A stretch of 64,000 nt of DNA from NCBI RefSeq assembly GCF_002211305.1, contig NZ_LOKW01000027.1, positions 62,001-126,000 of the forward strand, in the 5' to 3' direction. Shown piece after piece: positions 19,933 to 28,952 of the stretch. The notes under the pieces are model-generated. The model saw only the letters and a list, made by a program, of their open reading frames with translations, did not search any database and was not told where the DNA came from. Source of the DNA: Rhizobium sp. R634 (GTDB lineage: Bacteria; Pseudomonadota; Alphaproteobacteria; Rhizobiales; Rhizobiaceae). The position numbers and the translations under genes are program-made. Each line of letters opens with the position of its first letter. The stretch's first letter is position 1.

Positions 19933-20054
19933 CGTTTCTCCCTCTTGTTCCGGAGCGCGGCTCACGCGGCTCCCTTCTCCTCGAACGACGTGAAAGCGGG
20001 CTTGCGCCATGGCCTTCCCTCCCGGAAAGCCATGGCGGCCCGTCCTCCACGAAC

Positions 20055-21521
20055 TCAGACGGCCTGTTTCAGCGCCGCCTTTTCAGCGCGCAGCTCCTCG
20101 ATGGAGCGGACATTGCGCCGCGCAGCCCCTGCCCAGTCGCGGGTCTGCACCTTCGATTTCGACAGCCGCTCCTTGGCGGCCGGCACGGCATCGGCATATT
20201 GCGGCAGCCACCGGGCCTGGGCGACGACCATCTCGTCCACCATCTGCCAGACCTCCTCCGGCGTGGCGACGGCGCCGACCAGCGGATCATGCAGCACGGC
20301 AAGCTTCAACAGGTCGATGTCGCCCGTTATGGCGGCATGCACCGACATGCGCTGGACGTTGATCGAGGCAATGCAAGTGGCCGCACAGGCTTCCGGCAGC
20401 GTGACGCCCGAAACCATGTTGATGCCGAAGCGGTCGACGAAGCCGGGCGATTCGATGATCGCATCGGACGGCAGGTTGGTGATGACGCCATTGTTCTTGA
20501 CGTTGAAGTGGCCGCGATAGACCCGGTTGGTCTCCAGGGCCTCCAGAATGTGGCTCGCATGTTCGTTCGAGCGCTTGGCCGGATCGATCGGCTTCGAAGC
20601 GGATTCCAGGAACTGCGGGAATTCGGTCTCGAACCAGTTGCGCGTCTCGGTGGAATGGCGGAGATAGCCGCCGGTTTCGCCGTGGATCCAGTCCGACATA
20701 TCGATCCAGCGGGTAATTTCCTCCGGCCGCTTGCGATACCAGGGCAGGTATTCCGAAAGGTGGCCGTTGCTCTCGGTCGAATAGACGCCGAAACGCTTCA
20801 GCACGTCGATGCGCAGCTTCTCCTGCTGCGAATAGACGGGGTGCGCCTCGAAGGCGGCGACCAGCTCGTCCTTGCCGATCTTGCGGCCGTTGAGGCGCAG
20901 GTCGATGAACCAGGTCTGGTGGTTGATGCCGGAGCAGACATAGTCGAGCTCCCGCACCGACTTGGCGCCGAGCACCTCGGCGATCTGTTCGGCCCCGTGC
21001 TGGACGCCGTGGCAGAGGCCGACCGTATCGACCTTGCCATATTCGATCGCGGCCCAGGTGTTCATCGCCATCGGGTTGGCATAGTTCAGGAATTTCGCAC
21101 CCGGCTCGGCGACCTCTCTTATATCCTTGCAGAAATCGAGTATGACGGGGATGTTGCGCTGACCGTAAAGGATGCCGCCGGCGCAGATCGTATCGCCGAC
21201 GCACTGGTCGATGCCGTATTTCAGCGGAATGCGGATGTCGTCGGCATAGGCCTCCAACCCGCCGACCCTGACACAGCTGATGACGTAACGCGCGCCTGCC
21301 AGCGCCTGGCGCCGATCGGTCGTCGCCGTCACCTTGGTCGGCAGCCCGTTCGCCTCGACGACGCGGTCGAGGATCGCTTTGATCATTTCGAGATTATGCT
21401 CGCTGAGATCGGTCAGCGCGAATTCAATGTCGCGGAACTCCGGAACGCACAATATGTCGGTGAACAGCTTCTTGGTGAAACCGACGCTGCCCGCACCGAT
21501 GATAGCGATTTTGAAACTCAT
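20055..21521 (-). CDS. agaL1: alpha-galactosidase, GH4 (first copy)
   Basis: The product is a 488-residue GH4 enzyme with the NAD motif GAGSVGF near the N-terminus and metal-site residues in GLCHGVQHG and GINHQTWF. It is clearly paralogous to, but diverged from, the agaL2 product at 12453. ATG 21521 is preceded by GAGGTG with 6-base spacing. The GTG at 21530 is part of that site. It is the first gene of the leftward agp operon, divergent from agpT, so it is likely induced by alpha-galactosides through AgpT. Confidence 0.87.
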   Translation of the reverse strand: MSFKIAIIGAGSVGFTKKLFTDILCVPEFRDIEFALTDLSEHNLEMIKAILDRVVEANGLPTKVTATTDRRQALAGARYVISCVRVGGLEAYADDIRIPLKYGIDQCVGDTICAGGILYGQRNIPVILDFCKDIREVAEPGAKFLNYANPMAMNTWAAIEYGKVDTVGLCHGVQHGAEQIAEVLGAKSVRELDYVCSGINHQTWFIDLRLNGRKIGKDELVAAFEAHPVYSQQEKLRIDVLKRFGVYSTESNGHLSEYLPWYRKRPEEITRWIDMSDWIHGETGGYLRHSTETRNWFETEFPQFLESASKPIDPAKRSNEHASHILEALETNRVYRGHFNVKNNGVITNLPSDAIIESPGFVDRFGINMVSGVTLPEACAATCIASINVQRMSVHAAITGDIDLLKLAVLHDPLVGAVATPEEVWQMVDEMVVAQARWLPQYADAVPAAKERLSKSKVQTRDWAGAARRNVRSIEELRAEKAALKQAV

Positions 21522-21734
21522 GATCTTCACCTCGACCCAATGGAATGCTAGAGAAAAGACGGGTTATGGAGGATCAGGCCGCATGCCGGCGCATGTGGTT
21601 GAAAAAGCCGAAAAACCTGCCTGTTTTCCTCCCGGCCGCTCATCCCGGCCGTCGTCCCTTCTTCTTGTCGACCGGGATTATGCCCGAATTCGGCAGGCCG
21701 ACCAGAGAAGGATTATGCTTTCAGGGGTAATTTT

Positions 21735-22610
21735 GTGCTGCAGGATTTGATCGCCAACGGACAGTCGATGAGGACGGTTTCCCTGCCCCGCGGCCGCCAG
21801 CGTTTGCACGCCATGCCGACCAGCGCCGGCTATGAAGTGCGCGAGAACGAGCCCTATGACTGGGATGGCCGAAAGCGCGGCCAGACCCCTTTCACCGTGC
21901 TGCAGCACACGATCAGCGGCACCGGACGGCTGCGCTACCAGAACCGCAATTATCGCCTGCAGGGCGGCGACACGCTGCTGGTGCTCGTCCCGCACAATCA
22001 TCGCTACTGGCTGGAGAAGGGCGAGCGCTGGGAATATTTCTGGATCTCGATGAATGGCGAGGAAACCCTGCGCATCCATCAGCTGGTGTTGTCGACAGCC
22101 GGTCCGGTCCTGAAGCTGCAGCCTTCGACCGTCGATCATCTCGCCGATTGCAGTCTGCGTCTCGTCAAAGGCGCGACCTCGCCGGGGGCTGCCTCGGCGA
22201 TCGCCTATGAAGCGGCGATGGCGCTTTATGACGACGTCTTCGGCTCGCCGGCCTTTGCCGCCGAGCTCAGCCTCATGCAGCCGGTGATCGACCATATCAA
22301 CGCCAATCTCGACAAACCGCTGCCGGTCGGCGAACTCGCCGCCATCGTCGGCCTCAGCCGCGCGCATTTCTCCCGCAGCTTCGCCGAAAGCGAAGGCGTG
22401 CCGCCGGCTGAATTCGTGCTGCAGCAGCGCCTGCAGCGCGCCGTCAAGCTTCTGACCAAGGCGGACTTCCTGCCGGTCAAGGAGGTCGCCATCATGTGCG
22501 GCTTCGAGGACGCCAATTATTTCTCGAAGGTCTTCCGCCGTGTCTATGGCACCAACCCGACGGAATTCCGCACGACCGGCATGTATGCCAGCATCGGCAA
22601 GCCGAGATAG
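21735..22610 (+). CDS. agpT: AgpT, AraC-family activator of the agp operon
   Basis: The product is 291 residues. The N-terminal cupin-like AraC-binding domain spans about 20-150 (RYQNRNYRLQGGDTLLVL). Two helix-turn-helix motifs at about 190-285 carry the AraC signature (LPVKEVAIMCGFEDANYFSKVFRRVYG). S. meliloti AgpT is an AraC-like activator needed for alpha-galactoside use and lies divergent to this operon, as here (213 bp between starts). The start is a GTG with AGGGG 8 bases upstream. An ATG at 21768 is the alternative. The stop abuts the stop of the convergent methyltransferase gene. Confidence 0.85.
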   Translation: MLQDLIANGQSMRTVSLPRGRQRLHAMPTSAGYEVRENEPYDWDGRKRGQTPFTVLQHTISGTGRLRYQNRNYRLQGGDTLLVLVPHNHRYWLEKGERWEYFWISMNGEETLRIHQLVLSTAGPVLKLQPSTVDHLADCSLRLVKGATSPGAASAIAYEAAMALYDDVFGSPAFAAELSLMQPVIDHINANLDKPLPVGELAAIVGLSRAHFSRSFAESEGVPPAEFVLQQRLQRAVKLLTKADFLPVKEVAIMCGFEDANYFSKVFRRVYGTNPTEFRTTGMYASIGKPR

Positions 22611-23672
22611 TCACGCCCGCACCTCGAACACCATGTTGAACGGCGTCTCCGTCGCCCGGCGGAAATGCTTGAATCCGGCGTCGAGCGCGACCTTCCGCAG
22701 TTTCATTTCTCCCGCCTGGGCGCCGAGCCCCAGTCCCACCTCCTGGGAAAGCGAAGCCGGCGTGCAGATCATCGTCGAGGCGCCGTAATAGACGCGGCCC
22801 ACCGGATTGAGATTGTCCTTGAGGTGGTCATGGGCGAAGGGCTCGACGATCAGCCACGTGCCGTTCGGCGCAAGCGTTTCCCTGACATGCCGGCCGGCGC
22901 CGACGGGATCGCCCATATCGTGGAGGCAATCGAACATGGCGACCATGTCATAGCCGCGCCCCGGAAATTCGGCAGCCTTGCCCTGCTCGAAAGTCACGCG
23001 GTCTCCAACGCCCGCTTCTTTTGCGGCTTCCCTGGCTTTTTCGATCGATGGCCCGTGATAATCGAAACCGGTAAAGCGGGAGGCGGGATAGGCCTGCGCC
23101 ATCAGGATGGTCGATGCACCGTGACCGCAGCCGACATCGGCGACGCTGGCGCCGGCTTTCAGCTTTTCGTCCATGCCGGCAAGTGCCGGGATCCATTCGT
23201 TGACAAGATGGCTGTTGTAGCCCGGGCGGAAGAAGCGCTCGGTGCCGCGGAAGAGACAGGTGCTGTGCTCATGCCAGCCAAGACCCTGGCCGGTGCGGAA
23301 GGCTTCGGCCACTTTCGGCTCGTCCATCCACATGGATTGCACGACCTCGAAGGCGCCGACGAAGAAGGCCGGACTGTTTTCTTCGGCAAACACCATCGCC
23401 TGCTCCGCCGTCAGGCTGAAACGATCGGTCTTTGCATCGTAAGTGACATAATCGGCCGCCGCCTGGGCGCTCAGCCATTCCTTGAGGTAACGCTCCTTCA
23501 CCCCGGTTTTGGCGGCAAGCTGCTCAATGCTCATCGGCTTTCCGTCAGCCATCGCCTTGTAGAGTCCGACCTTGTCGCCGAGCACGACCAAAGCGCCCGA
23601 CATGGCGGCGCCGACGTCGCCGACAAGACGACCGACAAGCGCATCGAGTTTCTGCATATCCGGCTCACGCAT
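22611..23672 (-). CDS. class I SAM-dependent methyltransferase with N-terminal winged helix
   Basis: The product is 353 residues. Residues about 20-95 form a winged-helix dimerisation domain (IEQLAAKTGVKERYLKEWL). Residues 170-300 form the Rossmann methyltransferase core with motif I VADVGCGHGAS (178-187) and the acidic post-I residue in FTGFDYHG. The architecture resembles Rv2258c-type methyltransferases. The substrate is unknown. GGAGG with 6-base spacing supports the ATG at 23672. No operon partner is visible. Confidence 0.8.
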   Translation of the reverse strand: MREPDMQKLDALVGRLVGDVGAAMSGALVVLGDKVGLYKAMADGKPMSIEQLAAKTGVKERYLKEWLSAQAAADYVTYDAKTDRFSLTAEQAMVFAEENSPAFFVGAFEVVQSMWMDEPKVAEAFRTGQGLGWHEHSTCLFRGTERFFRPGYNSHLVNEWIPALAGMDEKLKAGASVADVGCGHGASTILMAQAYPASRFTGFDYHGPSIEKAREAAKEAGVGDRVTFEQGKAAEFPGRGYDMVAMFDCLHDMGDPVGAGRHVRETLAPNGTWLIVEPFAHDHLKDNLNPVGRVYYGASTMICTPASLSQEVGLGLGAQAGEMKLRKVALDAGFKHFRRATETPFNMVFEVRA

Positions 23673-23940
23673 CGTAGCCTCCCCTCGCGTGACAAAGAGA
23701 CCTTAAATTAGGCCTTCATGATATTCAGTCAATCAACCCTGCCTATCGCCCAAAGAGGCTAGATACCAAGGCTGCGGGAATTTCGTGCCCGGTAAGCGCC
23801 CGGTTTCCACCCTGCGTGACGGGGTGAGAAACGGGCAAGCAAGCACGATTCCCGATCGCGAGGACAGTGTGCTTGTCTTCTTCACCTGCGGGCACATCTT
23901 GATAGTGCTGACCCAGCAAAGATCGAAATTTCAATGCCGG

Positions 23941-24270
23941 ATGGTTATCTTGTCTCTACTTCCAGCTCAGTGCCGCGCCGCGCGTGCTCTCATCGGATGG
24001 TCTCTGGATGAGCTGTCTTCCGCCTCGAAAATCTCCACGGAGACGATTGCCGATTTCGAGGCCGGGATACTTTCCCCGCCCGAACGAATCCTGCAGGATA
24101 TGAAGCGTAGCTTCGAAACGGCCGGCGTGCTTTTCATACTGGAGAATGGCGGCGGTGCCGGCGTTCGCCTGGCGAAACGCGCGAATGCCTCGATCGACAC
24201 GAACGAAACCGAGACGGTTCAATACGAAGAACATCTCAAAAACGACGCCCCGCCCGGGGCTGGCGGATGA
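23941..24270 (+). CDS. XRE-type helix-turn-helix protein
   Basis: The product is 109 residues. Residues 8-75 form an HTH_3-like fold (ARALIGWSLDELSSASKI, then STETIADFEAGILSPPERIL) ending with the motif LFILENGGGAGVRL, common in short alphaproteobacterial regulators. The C-terminal 30 residues are polar. An upstream GTG at 23785 would add an unrelated stretch. The ATG at 23941 lacks a strong ribosome site, so the start is uncertain. It is followed directly by two small genes. The roughly 240 bp before it show nothing I can assign. Confidence 0.65.
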   Translation: MVILSLLPAQCRAARALIGWSLDELSSASKISTETIADFEAGILSPPERILQDMKRSFETAGVLFILENGGGAGVRLAKRANASIDTNETETVQYEEHLKNDAPPGAGG

Positions 24271-24531
24271 ATGGCAAAGAAGCAGAAAATTGAGCACTCC
24301 GAACTGGCGGGCGAATTCACCGAGGACGGGGTTACGGTGCTCGTCGATATATTTCGAACCTCGGGCAGCAACGAGGACTGGACGATGGAAGTCGTCACCC
24401 AGGCGGAGGACCTGATCCGCTGGGACGAGCCCTTTGCGACCGATCGGGAGGCCTTCGACGAATTCCTGGCTGTGGTGGCGCGCGACGGCATCCGTTCCTT
24501 TCTCGAAGATGAAGAGCCTTCCGTGCATTGA
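24271..24531 (+). CDS. small acidic hypothetical protein
   Basis: The product is 86 residues, strongly acidic, with a start ATG immediately after the upstream TGA (coupled translation). The sequence ITEDGVT-like opening (FTEDGVTVLVDIFR), then EDWTMEVVTQAEDLIRWD and a terminal FLEDEEPSVH, has no motif I recognise. It probably belongs with the HTH gene upstream and the 79-residue gene downstream. Confidence 0.5.
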   Translation: MAKKQKIEHSELAGEFTEDGVTVLVDIFRTSGSNEDWTMEVVTQAEDLIRWDEPFATDREAFDEFLAVVARDGIRSFLEDEEPSVH

Positions 24532-24542
24532 GGGGCAGCCCC

Positions 24543-24782
24543 GTGAAAAGCATCAATGATCTCGTCGCCTCGGCGAAAACCGTCTGCGACCGATACCGGG
24601 CCGGGCGGATGGAGCGCGAAACCGTGCGCGAATGGGTTCTCGGACTGGGCGCCTATCCATCGCCGCATGGAGAGCGCGTGCGGGAGGCGATGGAATGGTT
24701 CCGCCTGCACAATCGCGAGCCGGTTTCGGAAGAGATCGTGCTGGTGGACATCGACCGGCTGAAGGCGATTTCTGCGCCGTGA
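24543..24782 (+). CDS. small hypothetical protein
   Basis: The product is 79 residues from a GTG start (GAGGGGCAG upstream). A TTG at 24528 is the alternative and would overlap the previous stop. It is helical and charged (RYRAGRMERETVREWVLGLG). It is the third gene of a compact trio with an HTH protein. Function unknown. Confidence 0.45.
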   Translation: MKSINDLVASAKTVCDRYRAGRMERETVREWVLGLGAYPSPHGERVREAMEWFRLHNREPVSEEIVLVDIDRLKAISAP

Positions 24783-24805
24783 CGAAGAAACGCTTTGCTT
24801 CAGCG

Positions 24806-24915
24806 GCGATCCGGACTGGCGTAATTGCGCCGTTACTCGGCGGCGTAGGACCAATGACGATCATGAGCCTTAGGCATAATGCCCTCATCACAGCTTCCAT
24901 GCGAAGAGGCCTTGG
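24806..24915 (+). pseudogene. folD 3'-end remnant
   Basis: One frame reads GVIAPLLGGVGPMTIMSLRH followed by NALITASMRRGL. This closely resembles the conserved C-terminus of FolD (A-I-T-P-V-P-GGVGPMTI, then a hydrophobic helix and a final GL). Nothing upstream in any frame looks like the rest of FolD, and no start exists. It is a decayed fragment, 130 bp before a folate-linked flavoprotein gene. Confidence 0.5.
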
Positions 24916-25042
24916 GGGGTTTGCAGCTTCGGTAAACGTGACACGGTTACGAGGCTGACATGGCTCCTGGATCTCATGCGTGAAGCGCAACCCAGCGCGG
25001 CTAGGTTATTTTAATTCGTGCCATAAGTAGAAGGAACAGCAC

Positions 25043-27604
25043 GTGGCAGCATTTCCGGAAAAGGCAAAGGTCGTCATCATCGGGCTCGGCGGCATCGTCG
25101 GCGCCTCCATCGCTCACCATCTGGTCGAGCGTGGATGGGACGATATCGTCGGCATCGACAAGTCGGGCATACCGACCGATATCGGCTCGACAGCCCATGC
25201 CTCGGACTTCTGTTACACCACGAGCCACGACTATCTCTCGGTCTGGACCACGCAATATTCGATCGATTTCTACGAGAAGATGGGCCACTACGCCCGCATC
25301 GGCGGCCTCGAAGTGGCGCGCACCGGCGACCATGCCTGGATGGAGGAAATCAAGCGCAAGCTCTCCTCGGCCCGCGCTTTCGGCACGCGCGCCCATTATG
25401 TCAGCCCTTCCGAGATCAAGGAAAAGTTCCCGCTGATCGAGGAAGATCAGGTGATGGGCGGCCTTTTCGATCCGGATGCCGGCCTCGTCATTCCGCGCTC
25501 GCAGACCGTTGCCGGCAAGCTGGTCGATGCCGCCGAAAAGGCCGGCAAGCTCAAGGTCTTCGGCAATACGCCGGCGAAGTCGCTGGTCGTCGAAGGCGGC
25601 CGCATCAAGGGCGTCGTCACCCATCGCGGCACCATCATGGCCGACCACGTCATCGTCTGCGCCGGCCTCTGGGGCCGCCTGATCGCCGAGATGGTCGGCG
25701 AAGACCTGCCGGTCATGCCGGTCGATCACCCGCTCACCTTCTTCGGCCCCTATAACGAGTTCGAAGGCACCGGCAAGGAAATCGGCTTCCCGCTGCTGCG
25801 CGACCAGGGCAACTCCGCCTATATGCGCGATACCGGCGACCCGGCGACGACCGAGGGCGGCCAGATCGAGTGGGGCTATTACGAAGCCACCAATCCGCGC
25901 ATGTGCCATCCACGCGAGCTTCTCGAAAAACACGAAGCGCGCCTTTCGCCCTCGCAGCGCGATCTCGAAATGGAACAGATCATCGAGCCGCTCGAGCGTG
26001 CCATGGAACTGACGCCGATCCTCGGCGAACTCGGCTATAACGAAGGCCACTCCTTCAACGGCCTGCTGCAGGTTTCCGCCGGCGGCGGCGCATCCTGCGG
26101 CGAAAGCCAGAAGGTGCGCGGTCTTTGGTATTGCGTTGCCATCTGGGTCAAGGACGGCCCGGGCTACGGCAAGCTGATCGCCGACTGGATGACCGACGGC
26201 CGCACCGAAATCGATCACAACAGCATCGATTACGCCCGCTTCTATCCGCATCAGTTGACGGAAGAATTCATCGAAGGCCGCTGCTACGAAGCTGCTCAGA
26301 AGATCTATTTCCCGGCCGTTCACACCCGCGAACCCTATCTATCCGGCCGCAACGCCAAGCGCTCCCCCTTCTACGAGCGCGAAAAGGAGCTGGGCGGCTA
26401 TTTCATGGAACTGGGCGGCTGGGAGCGTGCGCATGGCTACGCCGCCAACGAGCACCTGCTGGAAAAATACGGCGACCGCGTTCCGGTTCGCGAGAACGAA
26501 TGGGACAACCGCCATTTCTGGCGCGTCTCGAATGCCGAGCATCTGGCGATGAGCGAGGATTGCGGCATCGTCAATCTCAGCCACTTCCATATGGTCGATA
26601 TCGAGGGGCCTGATCATGTCGAGCTGATGGAATGGCTGTGCGCCGCCAAGGTCGGGGGCGATGCCAACATCGACAAGGGCGTCTACACCCACTTCCTCGA
26701 CGACGAAGGCATGGTCCGCGCCGACTTCACCGTCTTCCGCATGGCCGACCGCTGCCGTCTCGTCAACGGCGCCGATGCCGGCCCGCGCGACCTGCACTAT
26801 ATGAAGCGCGTCGCCCAGGACCGCGGCCTCGACGTCACCATCACCGACGTCTCGGAAAAATTCGTAACGGTCGGCATCTGGGGTCCGAACGCCCGCGACA
26901 CGCTGAAGAAGGTCGTGGCCGATCCCGCCGGTCTCGATCAGGAAAACTTTGCCTTCGCAGCGATCAAGCCGATCGAAATCGCCGGTAAAACTGTCACCGC
27001 CTTCCGCATCTCCTATGTCGGCGAGCAGGGCTGGGAACTGCACATGAAGTACGAAGACGGCCTCGCCGTCTGGGATGCGCTGCGCTCGACCGGCGTGATG
27101 GCTTTCGGCGTTGAGACCTATGCAAACTCTCGGCGCATGGAAAAGAGCCTGCGCTTGCAGAATGCCGACTTGCTGACCCAGTACAACCTGATCGAAGCCG
27201 ATCTCGCCCGTCCGAAGGTCAAGGAAGCCGATTTCCGGGGCAAGGCAAAACATCTCGAATACAAGGCGCGCGAACACCAGCCGGCCATGCTCTGCACGCT
27301 TGTGATGACGGAGAATACCGACAAAGCGGGCGTCAAGCGTTATCCGCTCGGCAACCTGCCGGTCGTCGATCCCGCCACCGGAGAGGTCCTGATCGACGAG
27401 CTCGGCCGCCGGTCTTACACGACCTCGATCGCCTACGGCCCGACGGTCGGCAAGAACATTGCTCTGGCCTACCTGCCCTGGTCGCATTGCCAGGTCGGAC
27501 GCAAGCTGAATGTCGAGTATTTTGACGAGACCTATCCGGTGGAAGTCGTCGGCGTCGGCTACAAGCCGATCTACGACCCGGAAAATCTGAAGCCGCGCAC
27601 CTGA
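25043..27604 (+). CDS. dimethylglycine/sarcosine dehydrogenase-like flavoprotein fused to GcvT domain
   Basis: The product is 853 residues. Residues 8-390 are a DAO-type FAD oxidoreductase with the dinucleotide motif GLGGIVG (14-20). H52 in GSTAHASD occupies the place of the histidine that carries covalent FAD in dimethylglycine and sarcosine dehydrogenases. A linker domain follows, then aminomethyltransferase (GcvT) N- and C-terminal domains (about 430-850), which should transfer the one-carbon unit to tetrahydrofolate. N-demethylation of dimethylglycine, sarcosine or a related methylated amine is inferred. The start is a GTG with AGAAGGAAC upstream. It stands alone apart from a folD remnant just upstream. 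Confidence 0.8.
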   Translation: MAAFPEKAKVVIIGLGGIVGASIAHHLVERGWDDIVGIDKSGIPTDIGSTAHASDFCYTTSHDYLSVWTTQYSIDFYEKMGHYARIGGLEVARTGDHAWMEEIKRKLSSARAFGTRAHYVSPSEIKEKFPLIEEDQVMGGLFDPDAGLVIPRSQTVAGKLVDAAEKAGKLKVFGNTPAKSLVVEGGRIKGVVTHRGTIMADHVIVCAGLWGRLIAEMVGEDLPVMPVDHPLTFFGPYNEFEGTGKEIGFPLLRDQGNSAYMRDTGDPATTEGGQIEWGYYEATNPRMCHPRELLEKHEARLSPSQRDLEMEQIIEPLERAMELTPILGELGYNEGHSFNGLLQVSAGGGASCGESQKVRGLWYCVAIWVKDGPGYGKLIADWMTDGRTEIDHNSIDYARFYPHQLTEEFIEGRCYEAAQKIYFPAVHTREPYLSGRNAKRSPFYEREKELGGYFMELGGWERAHGYAANEHLLEKYGDRVPVRENEWDNRHFWRVSNAEHLAMSEDCGIVNLSHFHMVDIEGPDHVELMEWLCAAKVGGDANIDKGVYTHFLDDEGMVRADFTVFRMADRCRLVNGADAGPRDLHYMKRVAQDRGLDVTITDVSEKFVTVGIWGPNARDTLKKVVADPAGLDQENFAFAAIKPIEIAGKTVTAFRISYVGEQGWELHMKYEDGLAVWDALRSTGVMAFGVETYANSRRMEKSLRLQNADLLTQYNLIEADLARPKVKEADFRGKAKHLEYKAREHQPAMLCTLVMTENTDKAGVKRYPLGNLPVVDPATGEVLIDELGRRSYTTSIAYGPTVGKNIALAYLPWSHCQVGRKLNVEYFDETYPVEVVGVGYKPIYDPENLKPRT

Positions 27605-27644
27605 TACATCGGCGCGAGAATTGAAAGTTTTGCAGCACCGGCAG

Positions 27645-28256
27645 TTATAAGTCTGGTATCCACTCAGAAGGATTAATCGCCAGGTAGTTGACATTCAGGA
27701 GCATCGTCTGATCTTTGGCAAAGTGTCTCTTGTAGTCTTCCGGTTCTCCTGCTGGAAGCTCAAGAGCGAGCCGCCCTTTGATCATGTCTTTGTCGATAAG
27801 GGCCGGACAAAGCAGGTTGCCTTGCTGGCAGATCCAGGCCGATCGATAGACTGCAACCACCTTCTCGCGCGCTTCTTCCCACCAAGTATTTCCAGGTGCT
27901 CGATAGATCGATTGCGCATGAAGCAAGTCAGACAGCTTTTCTGCGCTTTTCCGGAAAGTTTCCGTGACGGGCACATGATATGCATCAAATGCCCAACCGT
28001 CCTCAAACTTAAAGGCGAGGTGTTGAATCTTGTCATCTTTGAAAATCTTCCGCAGCGACTTCCATTGTTTGGAGGTTTCCCATGCAGACGGAAACGATTT
28101 TGCATACGCACGTTGCGCGTCGAGATATTGATCCTGGCGGGACTCCAAATAGCTTCGCAATTCTAGTGCTGCGTAAAAAAGGCTTTCCTCGGTTTTCTCT
28201 TCCAGCCGGCGTTTCGCGCGCTCGAGGTAACTAGGTGGGCCAATTCCGTATGCCAT
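27645..28256 (-). CDS. hypothetical protein
   Basis: The product is 203 residues from an ATG with GGGGAG 4-8 bases upstream. An earlier start at 28280 is less likely. The N-terminal half is helical and charged (YLERAKRRLEEKTEESLFYAALEL), suggesting a coiled coil. The remainder is rich in aromatic residues (DDKIQHLAFKFEDGWAFDAY). No membrane segment, signal or known motif is seen. The gene and those up to 31 kb are visibly less GC-rich than the catabolic operons. Confidence 0.55.
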   Translation of the reverse strand: MAYGIGPPSYLERAKRRLEEKTEESLFYAALELRSYLESRQDQYLDAQRAYAKSFPSAWETSKQWKSLRKIFKDDKIQHLAFKFEDGWAFDAYHVPVTETFRKSAEKLSDLLHAQSIYRAPGNTWWEEAREKVVAVYRSAWICQQGNLLCPALIDKDMIKGRLALELPAGEPEDYKRHFAKDQTMLLNVNYLAINPSEWIPDL

Positions 28257-28454
28257 TCGACTCCCCGGGGTGCATCGCAAATTGCCATTCCAGAGACCAT
28301 AGCGGCGCAGGCGTGAAAGATGAATGGTGCGCCCTGCGCATCATTTCGCATGGCTTCCCCGCTGAGTTGACAGCATATTAGATCGGATCGTTCGTTCGCC
28401 TTGCGCTCCCGCCGGCCGATATGAGAAACTCATTGCGAATCGAGGGGTGGGCCA

Positions 28455-28649
28455 ATGCCTTTCAAAGAAATGCGCGACGGGAAATACTTCTACAGCTGCG
28501 ACAGCTGCACGAACGAATTTCAGTTCGGGCCTCATTTGTATCGGGGAAGCCCTGGGCCAAAAGGAACCATGCTTTGTAAGGCTTGCGCGCCAGCTCCATT
28601 CAGCGTTTCGTTGACCGCAAGAGAAGCAACAGAACGAAAGCCATCGTAA
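28455..28649 (+). CDS. small zinc-ribbon-like protein
   Basis: The product is 64 residues with two cysteine pairs (CDSCTNEF at residues 15-22 and CKACAP at about 41-46). This arrangement is typical of a zinc ribbon or zinc-knuckle fold. A GAGGGGTGGG site precedes the ATG. It may bind nucleic acid or protein. The function is unknown. Confidence 0.5.
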   Translation: MPFKEMRDGKYFYSCDSCTNEFQFGPHLYRGSPGPKGTMLCKACAPAPFSVSLTAREATERKPS

Positions 28650-28661
28650 TGGAGGGATTTA

Positions 28662-28912
28662 ATGAGCACACACCCCGATAAAAGGTGGAGAACCTGGAGG
28701 CGATTGTTTTTGAGCTTCTGAGGGACAAGGTGCCTTACGATTTGATCGATGGCTACATGTCGACGATCGAGAGTCGCGGCACATTCACGCCATCATCGTC
28801 AGATTTGAAGGACAGGGGCAGTCAGCTGGCGACTTTATCTCGCAAAGGCTTTCCTCCAGAGAATTTGAATTGGCCGGACACGCCGATAAAGTGGCCACGC
28901 CAGAACAAATGA
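28662..28912 (+). pseudogene. small hypothetical gene with a probable 1-base frameshift
   Basis: An ATG at 28662 has an excellent site (GGAGG, 6-base spacing) but runs only 19 codons. The neighbouring frame from 28685 continues as a coding-like 75 residues (VENLEAIVFELLRDKVPYD). Adding one base near 28683 would fuse them into one reading frame (MSTHPDKR-VENLEAIV). Either the gene is broken, the read has an error, or a weak GTG at 28685 is used. No family is recognised. Confidence 0.35.
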
Positions 28913-28952
28913 TGAGCTTCGCAAAGGCGATGCTTACGACCGTCTGCCCCGA

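Noticed and set aside
18061..20520. An 819-codon rightward open frame
   Set aside because: It lies antisense to agpA and part of agaL1; its arginine/alanine/aspartate-rich product is the typical shadow of GC-rich coding on the other strand.
23743..23934. 63-codon leftward frame before the HTH gene
   Set aside because: No ribosome site and no coding character; probably chance.
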